A stretch of DNA of 64,000 bases, taken from contig NZ_MUJY01000182.1 of NCBI RefSeq assembly GCF_002286785.1, positions 62,001-126,000 on the forward strand, read 5' to 3'. Positions within the stretch are counted from its first letter, which is position 1. The number at the start of each line of letters is the position of its first letter. Under the pieces are notes generated by a model, which was given only the letters and a program-made list of their open reading frames with translations, had not been told where the DNA came from and ran no database searches. A program made the position numbers and the translations under genes. The stretch comes from Pseudomonas sp. PIC25 (GTDB lineage: Bacteria > Pseudomonadota > Gammaproteobacteria > Pseudomonadales > Pseudomonadaceae). Positions 49,224 to 58,454 of this stretch are shown in pieces.

Positions 49224-51860
49224 TTATCCCGTATTGCGCAACCCCGCTGCGATGCCCGCCACACTCACCAGCAGCGCCTGTTCCAGGGCTCCGCCGGCCT
49301 CGTTCTCGCGCTGCCTGGAGCGGGCCAGAAGCTCGGCCTGGAGCAGGTGCAGCGGGTCCAGGTAGGTATCCCGGACGGTGATCGACTCGAGGGTCTCGGG
49401 GCTGTGGCTGAGGAGCCGGGACTGGCAGGTCAGTTTCAGCACGGCGCGTATCGCCTGCGACAATAGGTCGCGCAGGTGATCCCCCAGCGGTCGCAAGTCG
49501 GCATCTACCAGTCGCTCGTCATAGAGCCGTGCGATGGCTCCGTCGGCCTTGGCCAGGACCATTTCCAGCATGTCGATGCGGGTGCGGAAGAACGGCCACT
49601 GCTCGCGCATCTGCTCTAGGCGCTCGCCCTCCCCGCGCTCGATGGCGTTGTTCAGCGCGGTTTCCCAGCCCAGCCAGGCCGGCAGCATCAGGCGGGTCTG
49701 GGTCCAGGCGAAAATCCAGGGAATCGCCCGCAGGCTCTCCACGCCCCCTTCGCGGCGCTTGGCCGGCCGACTGCCCAGCGGCAAGCGGCCGAGCTCCTGT
49801 TCCGGCGTGGCTTGGCGGAAGTATGGGACGAACTGCGGGTGCTCGCGGACCACCGCCCGGTAGGCCGCCACGCCCTCGGCGGCGAGCCGGTCCATGAGGT
49901 CGCGCCAGGCCGGTTCGGGAGCCGGCGGCGGCAGCAGGGTGGCTTCCAGTACGGCGGCCAGGTAGAGGTTGAGGTTCTGTTCGGCGATGTCCGGCAGGCC
50001 GAACTTGAAGCGAATCATCTCGCCCTGCTCGGTGGTGCGGAAACGCCCGGCCACAGAACCCGGTGGCTGCGACAGGATCGCCGCGTGGGCGGGGCCGCCG
50101 CCGCGTCCCACGGTGCCGCCGCGCCCATGGAACAGCAGCAATTCGACGTCGTGCCGGCGGCAGATGTCCACCAGCGTCTCCTGGGCCCGGTACTGGGCCC
50201 AGGCTGCCGCCGTGGTGCCGGCATCCTTGGCGGAGTCCGAATAGCCGATCATCACCTCCTGCGGGCCATGCAGGCGCGCCCGGTAGCCGGGCAAGCCGAG
50301 CAGGCGGTCGATGGCCGGACCGGCGTTGTCCAGGTCCGCCAGGGTCTCGAACAGCGGCGCCACCCGCATCGGCCGGCGCAATCCCGCTTCCTTGAGCAGC
50401 AGTTGCACCGCCAGCACATCGGAGGGCGACCCGGCCATGGAAATCACGTAGGAGCCCAGGGAGGCGGCCGGTGCGGCGGCCACTTCGCGGCAAGTCGCCA
50501 GCACTTCGGCAGTTTCTGCCGAGGCCCGGAAATCCGCCGGCAACAGCGGGCGGCGGTTATCCAGTTCGTGCAGGAGGAAAGCGATGCGATCGTCTTCCGA
50601 CCAGTCGGCATAACGGCCGAGACCAAGGTAGTCGGTGATCTCGCTGAGCGCCGCGGCGTGGCGAGCAGCGTCCTGGCGAATATCCAGGCGGACCAGGAAC
50701 AGCCCGAAGGTGGCGACCCGACGCAGGCAGTCGAGCAACGGACCGTTGGCGATCACCCCCATGCCGCAGTCGTGCAGCGACTGGAAGCACAGCTCCAGCG
50801 GTTCGCGCAGTTCGCGGTTGTCCTGCAACACCGCGGGCGACGGCGCCAGATCCCCATGCAGGGCCGCTTCGGCCCAGGCGCGAGTTGCGCGCAGGCGTTC
50901 GCGAAGCTGCTTGAGCACGGCACGATAGGGTTCCGGGTTATCCCCCACCTGGGCACGCAACGCCGGACTGGCTTCCTGCATGGACAGCTCGGCGGCCAAC
51001 TGATCGACATCGCGGAGATAGAGATCGGCCGCCATCCAGCGTGCCAGCAACAATACTTCGCGGGTGACCGCGGCGGTGACGTTGGGGTTGCCGTCGCGGT
51101 CGCCCCCCATCCAGGAGGCGAAGCGCACCGGCGCGGCCTCGAGCGGGAGGTGCAGGCCGGTGGCGGCATGCAGGGCACCGTCGACGCCACGCAGGAAGTT
51201 GGGCACCGCCTGCCACAGCGAATGCTCGATCACGGCGAAACCCCATTTGGCTTCGTCGACCGGCGTCGGCCGCACCCGGCGGATTTCCTCGGTGTGCCAG
51301 GCCTCGGCGATCAAGCGTTGCAGGCGCTCGCGGACTCGTTCGCGTTCGCCGGGGAGCAGGTCGCTGTGATCCTGGGCGGCGAGTTGGTCGGCGATGGCAT
51401 CGTATTTCTGGATCAGGGTACGCCGCGCCACCTCGGTCGGGTGGGCAGTGAGCACCAGCTCGATGTCCAGGCGGCCGAGCTGCCGGGCCAGACTGTCGGC
51501 GCCGTGCCCATCGGCTTTCAGGCGTGCCAACAGTTCTGGAAGGACCCGTGCCTCGAACAACACCGGCTCGTCCGGCCGCCGCCGGCGGATGCGGTGGTAC
51601 TGCTCGGCGATGTTGGCCAGGTTGAGAAACTGGTTGAAGGCCCGCGCCACCGGTAGCAGTTCGTCTTCGCCGAGCCCGTCCAGGGTCGCGGTGAGCTGCC
51701 GGGCGCCCTCCGCCGAACCCCGGCGAGCCGCCTTGGCGCCCTTGCGGATGCGTTCGATCTTGTCCAGGAATGCCGCGCCACGCTGGTCGCGGATACAGCT
51801 ACCGAGCAATTCGCCGAGCTGGTGCACGTCCTCGCGCAGACGCGCGTCGATTTCCGCCAT
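49224..51860 (-). CDS. ppc: Phosphoenolpyruvate carboxylase
   Basis: 878 residues, the usual bacterial length. Catalytic signatures are [13 protein letters not shown] (active histidine) and [16 protein letters not shown] followed by [17 protein letters not shown]. It carboxylates PEP to oxaloacetate, refilling the TCA cycle. The ATG at 51860 is preceded by AAGGAG; an in-frame start 14 codons upstream is less likely. The C-terminus ends GLRNTG as in the family. Confidence 0.97.
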   Translation of the reverse strand: MAEIDARLREDVHQLGELLGSCIRDQRGAAFLDKIERIRKGAKAARRGSAEGARQLTATLDGLGEDELLPVARAFNQFLNLANIAEQYHRIRRRRPDEPVLFEARVLPELLARLKADGHGADSLARQLGRLDIELVLTAHPTEVARRTLIQKYDAIADQLAAQDHSDLLPGERERVRERLQRLIAEAWHTEEIRRVRPTPVDEAKWGFAVIEHSLWQAVPNFLRGVDGALHAATGLHLPLEAAPVRFASWMGGDRDGNPNVTAAVTREVLLLARWMAADLYLRDVDQLAAELSMQEASPALRAQVGDNPEPYRAVLKQLRERLRATRAWAEAALHGDLAPSPAVLQDNRELREPLELCFQSLHDCGMGVIANGPLLDCLRRVATFGLFLVRLDIRQDAARHAAALSEITDYLGLGRYADWSEDDRIAFLLHELDNRRPLLPADFRASAETAEVLATCREVAAAPAASLGSYVISMAGSPSDVLAVQLLLKEAGLRRPMRVAPLFETLADLDNAGPAIDRLLGLPGYRARLHGPQEVMIGYSDSAKDAGTTAAAWAQYRAQETLVDICRRHDVELLLFHGRGGTVGRGGGPAHAAILSQPPGSVAGRFRTTEQGEMIRFKFGLPDIAEQNLNLYLAAVLEATLLPPPAPEPAWRDLMDRLAAEGVAAYRAVVREHPQFVPYFRQATPEQELGRLPLGSRPAKRREGGVESLRAIPWIFAWTQTRLMLPAWLGWETALNNAIERGEGERLEQMREQWPFFRTRIDMLEMVLAKADGAIARLYDERLVDADLRPLGDHLRDLLSQAIRAVLKLTCQSRLLSHSPETLESITVRDTYLDPLHLLQAELLARSRQRENEAGGALEQALLVSVAGIAAGLRNTG

Positions 51861-52085
51861 GCCGTTCTCCTTCGGATTGAACCGTTGGGCGCTTGCGAAC
51901 AAGCGCAGAAACGCAGAGTCAGACTCAAGAGTGCCCAGAGCGCCACAGGCTTACAAGAGCGCGACTCATGAGCCAATGCGCGGGATAGAGCGCGCTAGGC
52001 TAACAGTAGGCCCTGACACGCCCCCACGGCCAGCCAGACGCCTGATACCGATCGGCAACCCGCCCCGGAAGAAGGAAGGTGTGCA

Positions 52086-52430
52086 ATGAAGATTCGCGAG
52101 CTCATCCGCCATTGGGAGCAGAACGCCAAGGGCCGCCTGACACGCAGCCGCTATCAAATCCACCTCGACCTCGAATCGGCCGCCCGCCTGGCCGCCCTCG
52201 CCGAGATGTACCCTAAGCGCAACGTCGAAGAGCTGCTTGGCGAGCTGGTATGCGCGGCCTTGGAGGAGCTGGAAACCAGCTTGCCTTACGTCAAGGGTAC
52301 CCAGGTAGTGGCCGTCGATGAACAAGGCGACCCGCTCTACGAAGACATCGGCCCGACGCCCCGCTTCCTCGCGTTGTCCCGCAAGTACCTGCACGAGCTG
52401 AGCCAGCAGCACGACAGCGCCAATCACTGA
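52086..52430 (+). CDS. Hypothetical protein (conserved in pseudomonads)
   Basis: 114 residues starting MKIRELIRHWEQNAKGRLTR. It is hydrophilic and largely helical, with an AARLAALAEMYPKRNVEELLGEL segment that resembles a ribbon-helix-helix-like or dimerisation region. No signal or membrane segments. A strong AGGAAGG precedes the start. It is divergent from ppc over 225 bases. Function unknown. Confidence 0.75.
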   Translation: MKIRELIRHWEQNAKGRLTRSRYQIHLDLESAARLAALAEMYPKRNVEELLGELVCAALEELETSLPYVKGTQVVAVDEQGDPLYEDIGPTPRFLALSRKYLHELSQQHDSANH

Positions 52431-52447
52431 CCTTCTCCCTGCCGTCC

Positions 52448-52474
52448 GCCCCGTCCGCCCGTGTCGGACGGGGC
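52448..52474 (+). terminator. Terminator-like hairpin after the small gene
   Basis: A perfect 10-bp GC-rich stem (52448-52457 with 52465-52474) with a 7-base loop, 17 bases past the stop. No T run follows. Confidence 0.5.
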
Positions 52475-52668
52475 TCGCCATCTGCCCACCAGCGAAGCGG
52501 CAAGCCGCACTCCAGAGCGTCCCGCTGAATTTCTGACTGAACGATCTGTTTTTTTCACCGGTCACAAAAATAGGCGACCGGCCCTGCTGCTTCGCCGATC
52601 GCGTCGAGAAAACAGCCTTTCGATGGAGAGATGAAGTTCCAACGAACTGACTCACTGGAGGTGAATCC

Positions 52669-53064
52669 ATGAAATCCAGCGCTACTTTTTCGCCCGCCGC
52701 GTGCCGGAACCTGAAGCTCGCCAGCCTGTTGCTGGGCGGCAGCCTTCTGTTGGCCGGCTGCGCCGGGAACCCACCGACCGAGCAATTCGCCGTGACCGAG
52801 TCCGTGGTCCGGGACGCCGAGAGTGCCGGCGGCACCCAATACGCCGCCGTGGAGATGAAGTCCGCCCAGGACAAGCTCAAGCAGGCCGAATTCGCCCTGC
52901 ATGACAAGGATTACGAAAAGGCCAAAAAGCTCGCCGAGCAGGCCGAATGGGATGCCCGGGTGGCCGAACGAAAGGCTTTGGCCGCCAAGGCCCGCAAGGC
53001 CGTTGAGGATGCGCAGCAAGGTGTGCAGGAGCTGCGTGAGGAAAGTCTGCGGAACGCCCAGTGA
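52669..53064 (+). CDS. DUF4398 lipoprotein, LptF operon partner
   Basis: 131 residues with a lipobox (LLLAGC) and a helical, charged body of the DUF4398 type (ALHDKDYEKAKKLAEQAEWDARVAERKA). GGAGGTGAATCC precedes the ATG. It is the first gene of a pair with lptF, 44 bases apart, matching the PA3691-PA3692 order recalled from P. aeruginosa. It probably sits in the outer membrane, facing the periplasm. Confidence 0.87.
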   Translation: MKSSATFSPAACRNLKLASLLLGGSLLLAGCAGNPPTEQFAVTESVVRDAESAGGTQYAAVEMKSAQDKLKQAEFALHDKDYEKAKKLAEQAEWDARVAERKALAAKARKAVEDAQQGVQELREESLRNAQ

Positions 53065-53108
53065 GCGCGCCGTCCCTTCCGACTTCGCCAACGAAAAGGA
53101 TAATTGCC

Positions 53109-53894
53109 ATGCCTAGCAACCTGAGATTCCCGACCCTCCTGGCCTTGTGCGTGGGCCTCGCCGCCTGTGCCAGCCAACCCAACCAGACCTTGGAGCAGGC
53201 CCGCGGCAACTACGCCACGCTGCAGACCGATCCTCGAGCCAACCAACTGGCCGCGCTGGAGACCAAGAAGGCCAAGGAAATGCTGGACCAGGCCGACAAG
53301 GCCTACATGGACGACCAGGATGAGGAATACGTCGATCAGTTGGCCTACCTGGCCAACCGCAGCGTCGACGTGGCCAAGCAAACCATCGAGCTGCGCAGCG
53401 CCGAAAGCGAGCTGCAGGACGCCTCGGCCAAGCGTGCCGAGGCCCGCCTGCAAGCCCGCGACGAACAGATCCGCAAGCTGCAGGATCAGCTCCAGGCCAA
53501 GCAGACCGAGCGCGGTACGCTGGTGACCTTCGGCGACGTGCTGTTCGATCTCGACCGCGCCGAACTCAAGCCCGGCGGGATGCGCAACGTGCAGACCCTG
53601 GCGGAATTTCTCCAGCAGAATCCGGAACGCAAGGTGATCGTCGAGGGTTATACCGACAGCACCGGCTCGGACACCTACAACCTGGGCCTGTCGGAGCGCC
53701 GCGCCAATGCGGTGCGCATGGCGCTGGTCAAGATGGGCATCGCACCGGAGCGCATCGTCGCTCAAGGCTATGGCGAGGAGTATCCGGTCGCCGGCAACGA
53801 CACGTCGGCCGGTCGCGCCATGAATCGCCGGGTCGAAGTGACCATCTCCAACGACGATAAGGCCGTCGCCCCGCGCGCAGCAATGGCCCGCTGA
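53109..53894 (+). CDS. lptF: OmpA-family outer membrane lipoprotein LptF
   Basis: 261 residues. The lipobox is GLAAC near residue 18; a long helical segment (about 40-140) follows, with the OmpA-type peptidoglycan-binding domain at about 140-250 (VLFDLDRAELKPGG, GYTDSTGSDTYNLGLSERRANAVR, GAMNRRVEV-like AMNRRVEVTIS). In P. aeruginosa LptF is an AlgU-dependent lipoprotein. The ATG at 53109 follows AAGGA; 16 in-frame upstream codons overlap the partner gene. Confidence 0.9.
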   Translation: MPSNLRFPTLLALCVGLAACASQPNQTLEQARGNYATLQTDPRANQLAALETKKAKEMLDQADKAYMDDQDEEYVDQLAYLANRSVDVAKQTIELRSAESELQDASAKRAEARLQARDEQIRKLQDQLQAKQTERGTLVTFGDVLFDLDRAELKPGGMRNVQTLAEFLQQNPERKVIVEGYTDSTGSDTYNLGLSERRANAVRMALVKMGIAPERIVAQGYGEEYPVAGNDTSAGRAMNRRVEVTISNDDKAVAPRAAMAR

Positions 53895-53907
53895 AAAAGG
53901 CGGTCGG

Positions 53908-53928
53908 GCTGTCCGGCTCTGCCGGACA
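53908..53928. terminator. Hairpin between convergent lptF and macrodomain genes
   Basis: A perfect 9-bp stem (CTGTCCGGC at 53908-53916, GCCGGACAG at 53920-53928) lies in the 39-base gap between convergent genes. On the minus strand a T run occurs about 10 bases after it. Confidence 0.6.
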
Positions 53929-53933
53929 GTCCG

Positions 53934-54449
53934 TCAGGCCGGGCCAATCCCGCTCAGCAACCGTTCGTACAACTCAGCCATATCCCGGGAGAACGCCACC
54001 AGCACGGCCTTTTCCAGGCTGCTGCCAGACTGCCGTGGCCGGCGCAATTCGCCGATGGCGATGGCCGCGGCCCGCTCCAACGGATAACCGTAGATGCCGC
54101 AACTGATCGCCGGAAAGGCAATGCTGGCCAGCCCGTGGGCTTCGGCCAGGGTCAGGCTGTTGCGGTAACAGGCCGCCAGGAGATCGGGTTCGTCCTGATT
54201 GCCGCCCCGCCAGACGGGGCCGACGGTATGGATGATATGGCGCGCCGGCAGACGGAAGCCGGGAGTCAGTCTGGCCTCGCCGGTCGGACATCCGCCCAGG
54301 GTCCGGCAATGCTCCACCAGCTCGGGACCGGCCGCCCGGTGGATGGCGCCATCCACCCCGCCGCCGCCGAGCAGCGACGAATTGGCCGCGTTGACGATGG
54401 CATCGACGGCCAGACGGGTGATGTCGCCTTGCCAAATCTCGATGTTCAC
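53934..54449 (-). CDS. Macrodomain protein (ADP-ribose binding/deacylase, YmdB-like)
   Basis: 171 residues, a single macrodomain. The ADP-ribose motifs are [23 protein letters not shown] and [15 protein letters not shown]. MacroD/YmdB-type proteins remove ADP-ribose or deacylate O-acetyl-ADP-ribose. Last gene of the minus-strand cluster, overlapping the small membrane-protein gene by 4 bases. Confidence 0.92.
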   Translation of the reverse strand: MNIEIWQGDITRLAVDAIVNAANSSLLGGGGVDGAIHRAAGPELVEHCRTLGGCPTGEARLTPGFRLPARHIIHTVGPVWRGGNQDEPDLLAACYRNSLTLAEAHGLASIAFPAISCGIYGYPLERAAAIAIGELRRPRQSGSSLEKAVLVAFSRDMAELYERLLSGIGPA

Positions 54450-54772
54450 TGGACCACCTGTGGCGTCTCCTGGCCCATGCAGCGCACCGCCTGCTTGCGG
54501 TTATCCACCAGTACACCAGTGAGGCCCTTCTGCTCGGTGTCGAAGAGCACCAGCACACCGTCGATGCACTGGGCGACCTGACGGGCGGGCTTGAGCGATA
54601 CCTTGTAGTCCTCGCCCGGCACGGTCTTGAGCATGGTGAAGTCGGACAGCAGCAAGGCGTCCTCCTCCTTGGCGAAGTGCAGGTAGCCGTAGTACCAGAG
54701 CGCCAGGACGGTACCGATAACGCTGGCGACGGCGGTCAGGATCAGAGGAATGGGACTGCGTTCTTCGGTCAT
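54446..54772 (-). CDS. Small membrane protein, uncharacterised
   Basis: 108 residues from the ATG at 54772 ([12 protein letters not shown]). One N-terminal membrane segment (about 8-28, ending WYYGYLHF) and a soluble domain with two cysteines (QCIDG, RCMGQ). A GAAGGGC precedes the ATG; an ATG 4 codons earlier overlaps the upstream gene. It sits between the alpha/beta hydrolase and the macrodomain. Function unknown. Confidence 0.75.
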   Translation of the reverse strand: MTEERSPIPLILTAVASVIGTVLALWYYGYLHFAKEEDALLLSDFTMLKTVPGEDYKVSLKPARQVAQCIDGVLVLFDTEQKGLTGVLVDNRKQAVRCMGQETPQVVQ

Positions 54773-54780
54773 GGTGCCCT

Positions 54781-55662
54781 TCATTGCGGAGTATCGGGAT
54801 CGGGAATTTCAGCCAGCCGGCGCAACCCGACGAACCCCTGCGGGTCGTCCAGGTAACGCAGCATCACCTCGCGCCAGACCGGCTGGGCGAAAGTGTGCAC
54901 GTGCTCGCCGCGTGTCGGCTGGAACACCCGCGGCGGCGGCGCAGCTTGATACAGACGCACGCCGTTGGAAAGGGGTACCAGCGAATCGTCGAGGCTGTGG
55001 TAGATCAGCATCGGCACGCCTTCGAGCCGGGCGATGGACCGTACCGCGCTGTCGCCGTCGGGTACCAGCCAGGACAGCGGCACCTGCAGCGGCCAGGTCA
55101 GCCAGGCCGTGCCCAGGGTGTACTGCGCCACCTCGCGGTAGCTCGCCGGCACGCCATCCAGCACCAGCGCGTGCAGCCGTTCGCGGCGCTTGGGATGTTC
55201 CGCCAGGTAATGCAGCGCCAATGCGCCCCCGAGACTCTGGCCGAGTACGACCAGCGGCTTGCCCTGCACGTCCTTTGCCTGATCGAGCCAGGCAAAGGCG
55301 GCGTCGATGTCCTGGTAGACCGCCGGGAGCGAGGGCTCGCCTTCGGAGCGGCCGTAGCCCCGGTAATCCAGCAGCAGAACCTGGTAACCCTGCTCCGGCA
55401 GCCAGTAGCTGCCAGCGAGGTGCCAGGCCAGGTTGCCGCCATTGCCGTGAAGGTGCAGCACCGTGCCCTTCACTTCGGCGCCGGCCTTGGCTGGTAGCCA
55501 CCAGGCGTGCAGGCGGGTGTCGTCGGCGGCTTCGAGAAACACGTCGCGATAGGCCAGCCCAGCCCGCTCCGGGGTGATCGGCAATCCTTTCTGCGGGTAG
55601 AACAACAGCGAGCTACAGCCCGCCAGGAGCAGCAGCATGCCAGCCAGCAGCGACCGTGGCAT
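54781..55662 (-). CDS. Alpha/beta hydrolase lipoprotein
   Basis: 293 residues. The lipobox is LLLLAGC; the hydrolase core has HGNGGN (oxyanion), GQSLGG (nucleophile elbow), HSLDDSLVP (acid) and EHVHTF (histidine). It probably acts as an esterase or acyl hydrolase at the periplasmic face of an outer or inner membrane. The start overlaps the stop of the AIM24-like gene by one base (TGATG). Confidence 0.86.
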   Translation of the reverse strand: MPRSLLAGMLLLLAGCSSLLFYPQKGLPITPERAGLAYRDVFLEAADDTRLHAWWLPAKAGAEVKGTVLHLHGNGGNLAWHLAGSYWLPEQGYQVLLLDYRGYGRSEGEPSLPAVYQDIDAAFAWLDQAKDVQGKPLVVLGQSLGGALALHYLAEHPKRRERLHALVLDGVPASYREVAQYTLGTAWLTWPLQVPLSWLVPDGDSAVRSIARLEGVPMLIYHSLDDSLVPLSNGVRLYQAAPPPRVFQPTRGEHVHTFAQPVWREVMLRYLDDPQGFVGLRRLAEIPDPDTPQ

Positions 55663-56408
55663 CACTGCCCTCCGGCGCGCACTTCCTCCCGCGCCTTGAA
55701 GGTCGCTTCGTAGATGCGCTCGGCCAAGCGCGAGAACGGCAGGCTCTGAATCCACACGGTTCCGGTGCCCTTGAGCGTGGCCAGGAGAATCCCCTCACCG
55801 CCGAACAGCATGCTCTTGAGCCCGCCAGCGAGTTGGATGTCATAGTCGATGCCGCGGCTGAAGCCGACCAGGCAGCCGGTGTCCAGGCGCAGCGTCTCGT
55901 TGTTCAATTCCTTGCGGATCACCGTACCGCCGGCATGCACGAAGGCCAGGCCGTCGCCTTCCAGCTTCTGCAGGATGAAGCCTTCACCGCCGAAGAACCC
56001 CGCACCCAGCCGCTTGTTGAAGCTGATGCCGATGGATGTGCCGTGAGCGGCGCAGAGGAAGGCATCTTTCTGACAGATCAGGCTGCCGCCGATCCGGCTC
56101 AGGTCGATGGGCACCACCGTGCCCGGATAGGGCGCGGCAAAGGCGACCCGCGCCTGGCTTTTGCCGGCGTTGGTGAAATGGGTCATGAACAGCGATTCGC
56201 CGGTAAGCATTCGCTTGCCCATGCCCCACAGTTTGCCCAGCACACCACTGGCGCTGCCGTCGCCCATGCGCGTCTCGAAGCGTACGCCGTCGGTCATGTA
56301 GTTCATCGCCCCGGCTTCGGCGATCACCGTCTCGCCGGGGTCGAGGATGATTTCGACGCTTTGCGCCGAAGCGCCGAGGATTTCGTAGTCAAGCTGATGG
56401 CTAGGCAT
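55662..56408 (-). CDS. AIM24/TIGR00266-like protein
   Basis: 248 residues of the AIM24-like family: [23 protein letters not shown] and the repeated [14 protein letters not shown] / [14 protein letters not shown] units of a beta-prism trimer. Family members lack a clear enzymatic role; yeast AIM24 acts in mitochondrial inner membrane organisation. No signal peptide. Tightly coupled with the lipoprotein hydrolase downstream. Confidence 0.88.
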   Translation of the reverse strand: MPSHQLDYEILGASAQSVEIILDPGETVIAEAGAMNYMTDGVRFETRMGDGSASGVLGKLWGMGKRMLTGESLFMTHFTNAGKSQARVAFAAPYPGTVVPIDLSRIGGSLICQKDAFLCAAHGTSIGISFNKRLGAGFFGGEGFILQKLEGDGLAFVHAGGTVIRKELNNETLRLDTGCLVGFSRGIDYDIQLAGGLKSMLFGGEGILLATLKGTGTVWIQSLPFSRLAERIYEATFKAREEVRAGGQ

Positions 56409-56425
56409 GGAAGTAACCTTCGGTT

Positions 56426-56497
56426 AGCGGCAAGTGACGAGCTGCACACGCTTTCAGAGGCAAACCACTTGCAGCTTGAGGCTCGTAGCTTGCCGCT
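56426..56497. repeat. REP-like inverted repeat inside the cluster
   Basis: Arm 1 (56426-56445) and arm 2 (56470-56497) form an imperfect palindrome with AGCGGCAAG...CTTGCCGCT ends. Its CTTGCAGCTTGAG unit resembles the element at 21330-21379. It fills most of the 93-base gap between the DUF1704 gene and the AIM24-like gene. Confidence 0.65.
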
Positions 56498-56501
56498 TTA
56501 T

Positions 56502-57797
56502 TCAGAGGATATTGGCGTAGTCGGCTTCGATCCGGTCCAGGCTCAGGTGGTTCAGGAAGTTGGAGAAACACATCCAGGCCGACAGCGCGTTCAGGTCGCT
56601 GAACTGCGGCGGCAGGTATTTCGGCGGCACCACCAGACCTTCGTCCACCAGTTGGCGCAGGGTCCGCATGTCTTCCAGGGTGGTCTTGCCGCAGAACAGC
56701 AGCGGAATCTGCTCCAGCTTGCCTTTGCGCACCGCGAGCTGGATGTAGTTGTAGATGAGGATGAAACCCTTGAGGTAGGACAGGTCCTTGGTGAACGGCA
56801 GGCCATCCGGCGTCGAGCCGCGAAATACCCGGCTGGCGTTGCCGTAGCACTCGTCCTCGGCATATCCCTCGCCGCGGAAGAACTCGAAGATGTCGAGGAA
56901 ATTCGCGCCCTCCTCGGCCATGTGGATGGCCCGGGTGCGGTTGGTCAGCTTGCGCAGGCGGGTCGGGTAGGAGGCGAAGGCGATCACTTCCATGAGAATC
57001 GCCAGTCCTTCCTGGGTCACGGTGGAGGACGGAGGGCCCTTGGAGAGGAAGGTGCAGACCGGCTGGTTCAGCCCGTTCAGCGTGGTGCCCACATGTACCA
57101 GCCCTTCGTGGACTTCCAGCGCCCGCACGTCGCGTTCGTTGAACATCGCATCGGTGCGGATCTTGATGTAGTCCGCACCGGCCGCCGCATCGGCGACGAT
57201 GCCGTCGGACTCGATGACGCGGATGGTGCTGTCCTTCTCGCCGAACACCTTGTTCAACCGGCCTTGCAGCAGCTCGACGGCCTCCTTGGCGGAAAGCGTC
57301 TTGGGCTCGTCCTTGAGGTCGCCGCGGTCGGCGATGTTATTCAGGTAGTCCGACAGCATCAGGCCGAGATCGGCCAGGGTCGGGTCACCGGCATGGAAGG
57401 CGTCCGATGCCGCACCGTAGAGGTCTTGGGAGATCAGGCCGAAATCCGCCGTGCCGCGCGCTTCGAGCATGCGGATGACCATGCGATATTCCTTGCACAT
57501 GCGCCGCATGATCTGCCCGACCGGATTGAACTGGCCGAGCTGACGGGTGATGTCCCGCTCGATGTTCTGGAACTCCTGTTTCTTCGCCGCCGAATCGAAG
57601 GTCAGCGGGCGGCTCTCGTAGTAGGCGCGGTCGATGGCCGGCAGCTCCTTGCCCTTGGCCTTGAAGAAGCCCTTGCGGACGCCGTCGTCCCACTTGACCG
57701 CATCCAGCACGCGGATCGGCGTCTGCGCCTCGACGATACGGTCGGAAAGCGCCCGGATGATCAGTTGGTAGTCGTCCAGATCCATTCGGCTGTTCAT
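56502..57797 (-). CDS. DUF1704 (QEGLA-motif) protein, predicted metallopeptidase
   Basis: 431 residues. The family is named in databases 'flavohemoglobin expression-modulating QEGLA motif protein' (TIGR02421/DUF1704); the TQEGLA motif is at about 261-266. An HEGLVH sequence (H230, E231, H235) fits the HExxxH zinc motif of MATCAP-type tyrosine carboxypeptidases, which share the DUF1704 domain, and E263 would be the third ligand. No signal peptide or membrane segment, so cytosolic. The start at 57797 follows GAGGAG; 17 in-frame codons upstream overlap the lipoprotein gene. Gap of 7 bases to that gene. Confidence 0.88.
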   Translation of the reverse strand: MNSRMDLDDYQLIIRALSDRIVEAQTPIRVLDAVKWDDGVRKGFFKAKGKELPAIDRAYYESRPLTFDSAAKKQEFQNIERDITRQLGQFNPVGQIMRRMCKEYRMVIRMLEARGTADFGLISQDLYGAASDAFHAGDPTLADLGLMLSDYLNNIADRGDLKDEPKTLSAKEAVELLQGRLNKVFGEKDSTIRVIESDGIVADAAAGADYIKIRTDAMFNERDVRALEVHEGLVHVGTTLNGLNQPVCTFLSKGPPSSTVTQEGLAILMEVIAFASYPTRLRKLTNRTRAIHMAEEGANFLDIFEFFRGEGYAEDECYGNASRVFRGSTPDGLPFTKDLSYLKGFILIYNYIQLAVRKGKLEQIPLLFCGKTTLEDMRTLRQLVDEGLVVPPKYLPPQFSDLNALSAWMCFSNFLNHLSLDRIEADYANIL

Positions 57798-57804
57798 CGT
57801 CTCC

Positions 57805-58356
57805 TCATTCACCGGAACGTTGGTAGCGGGCCACTTCGACGAAGACATCGGAGTTGGCCGGGTCGTCCAGGAAGGCGAACACCTTGTCCAGCGGACTGCT
57901 GATCAGCACACCGTCGCCCCGCTCGGTTTCCACCCGCTGCCCCTCCAGCTCGCCCTGGTCCAGAGTCTGCTGGATGCGTTCGACATCCAAGGTATAGATC
58001 ACCAGCTCGTTGCTGGTGGTGATCTCAAAGCCGGCGATGGCGAAATTGGCGCCGAGGCTCTTCGGCAGGCCGGCGGAGACGTACCAGCGCAGGCCATGGT
58101 GCGCGACGGTGAAACTGTACTCTTCCTGACCCTCCTGGTTGTCGGGACTCTCGACGTAGGATTTCGCCTTGTAGACATTCGCGCCGGAGCGGCTGATGTC
58201 CAAGTACTGCTGCTCGCCCCACTCGTTTTTGCGCGTCCACTCGCCGAGCAACGGGATGGGCGCCGCCTCGTTGGCCGGGATGGGGTCCTTGAAGGTGACC
58301 AGGCAACCGCTCAACAACAGGAAGGACACGGCGATCAGGGCACGCCAGGCTTTCAT
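57805..58356 (-). CDS. Lipoprotein, uncharacterised
   Basis: 183 residues with a lipobox (LLLSGC) after a short signal sequence. The mature part is mixed beta and helix, with EWTRKNEWGEQQYLDISR near the N-terminus. I do not recognise a named domain. It lies 7 bases before the DUF1704 gene, 98 bases after the TetR gene. Confidence 0.8.
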   Translation of the reverse strand: MKAWRALIAVSFLLLSGCLVTFKDPIPANEAAPIPLLGEWTRKNEWGEQQYLDISRSGANVYKAKSYVESPDNQEGQEEYSFTVAHHGLRWYVSAGLPKSLGANFAIAGFEITTSNELVIYTLDVERIQQTLDQGELEGQRVETERGDGVLISSPLDKVFAFLDDPANSDVFVEVARYQRSGE

Positions 58357-58454
58357 TTCGCTCTCCTTGTGAGACGTCTGCGCCGGATTATGCGACGGAG
58401 CCGGCCGCCGCGTCGCCCACTCGCCAGCAAAACCGGCACAATTTTCCAGCCAGC

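Noticed and set aside
55656-57902. 748-codon plus-strand frame opposite the AIM24-like and DUF1704 genes
   Set aside because: Antisense shadow without any recognisable family; the minus-strand genes carry clear motifs.
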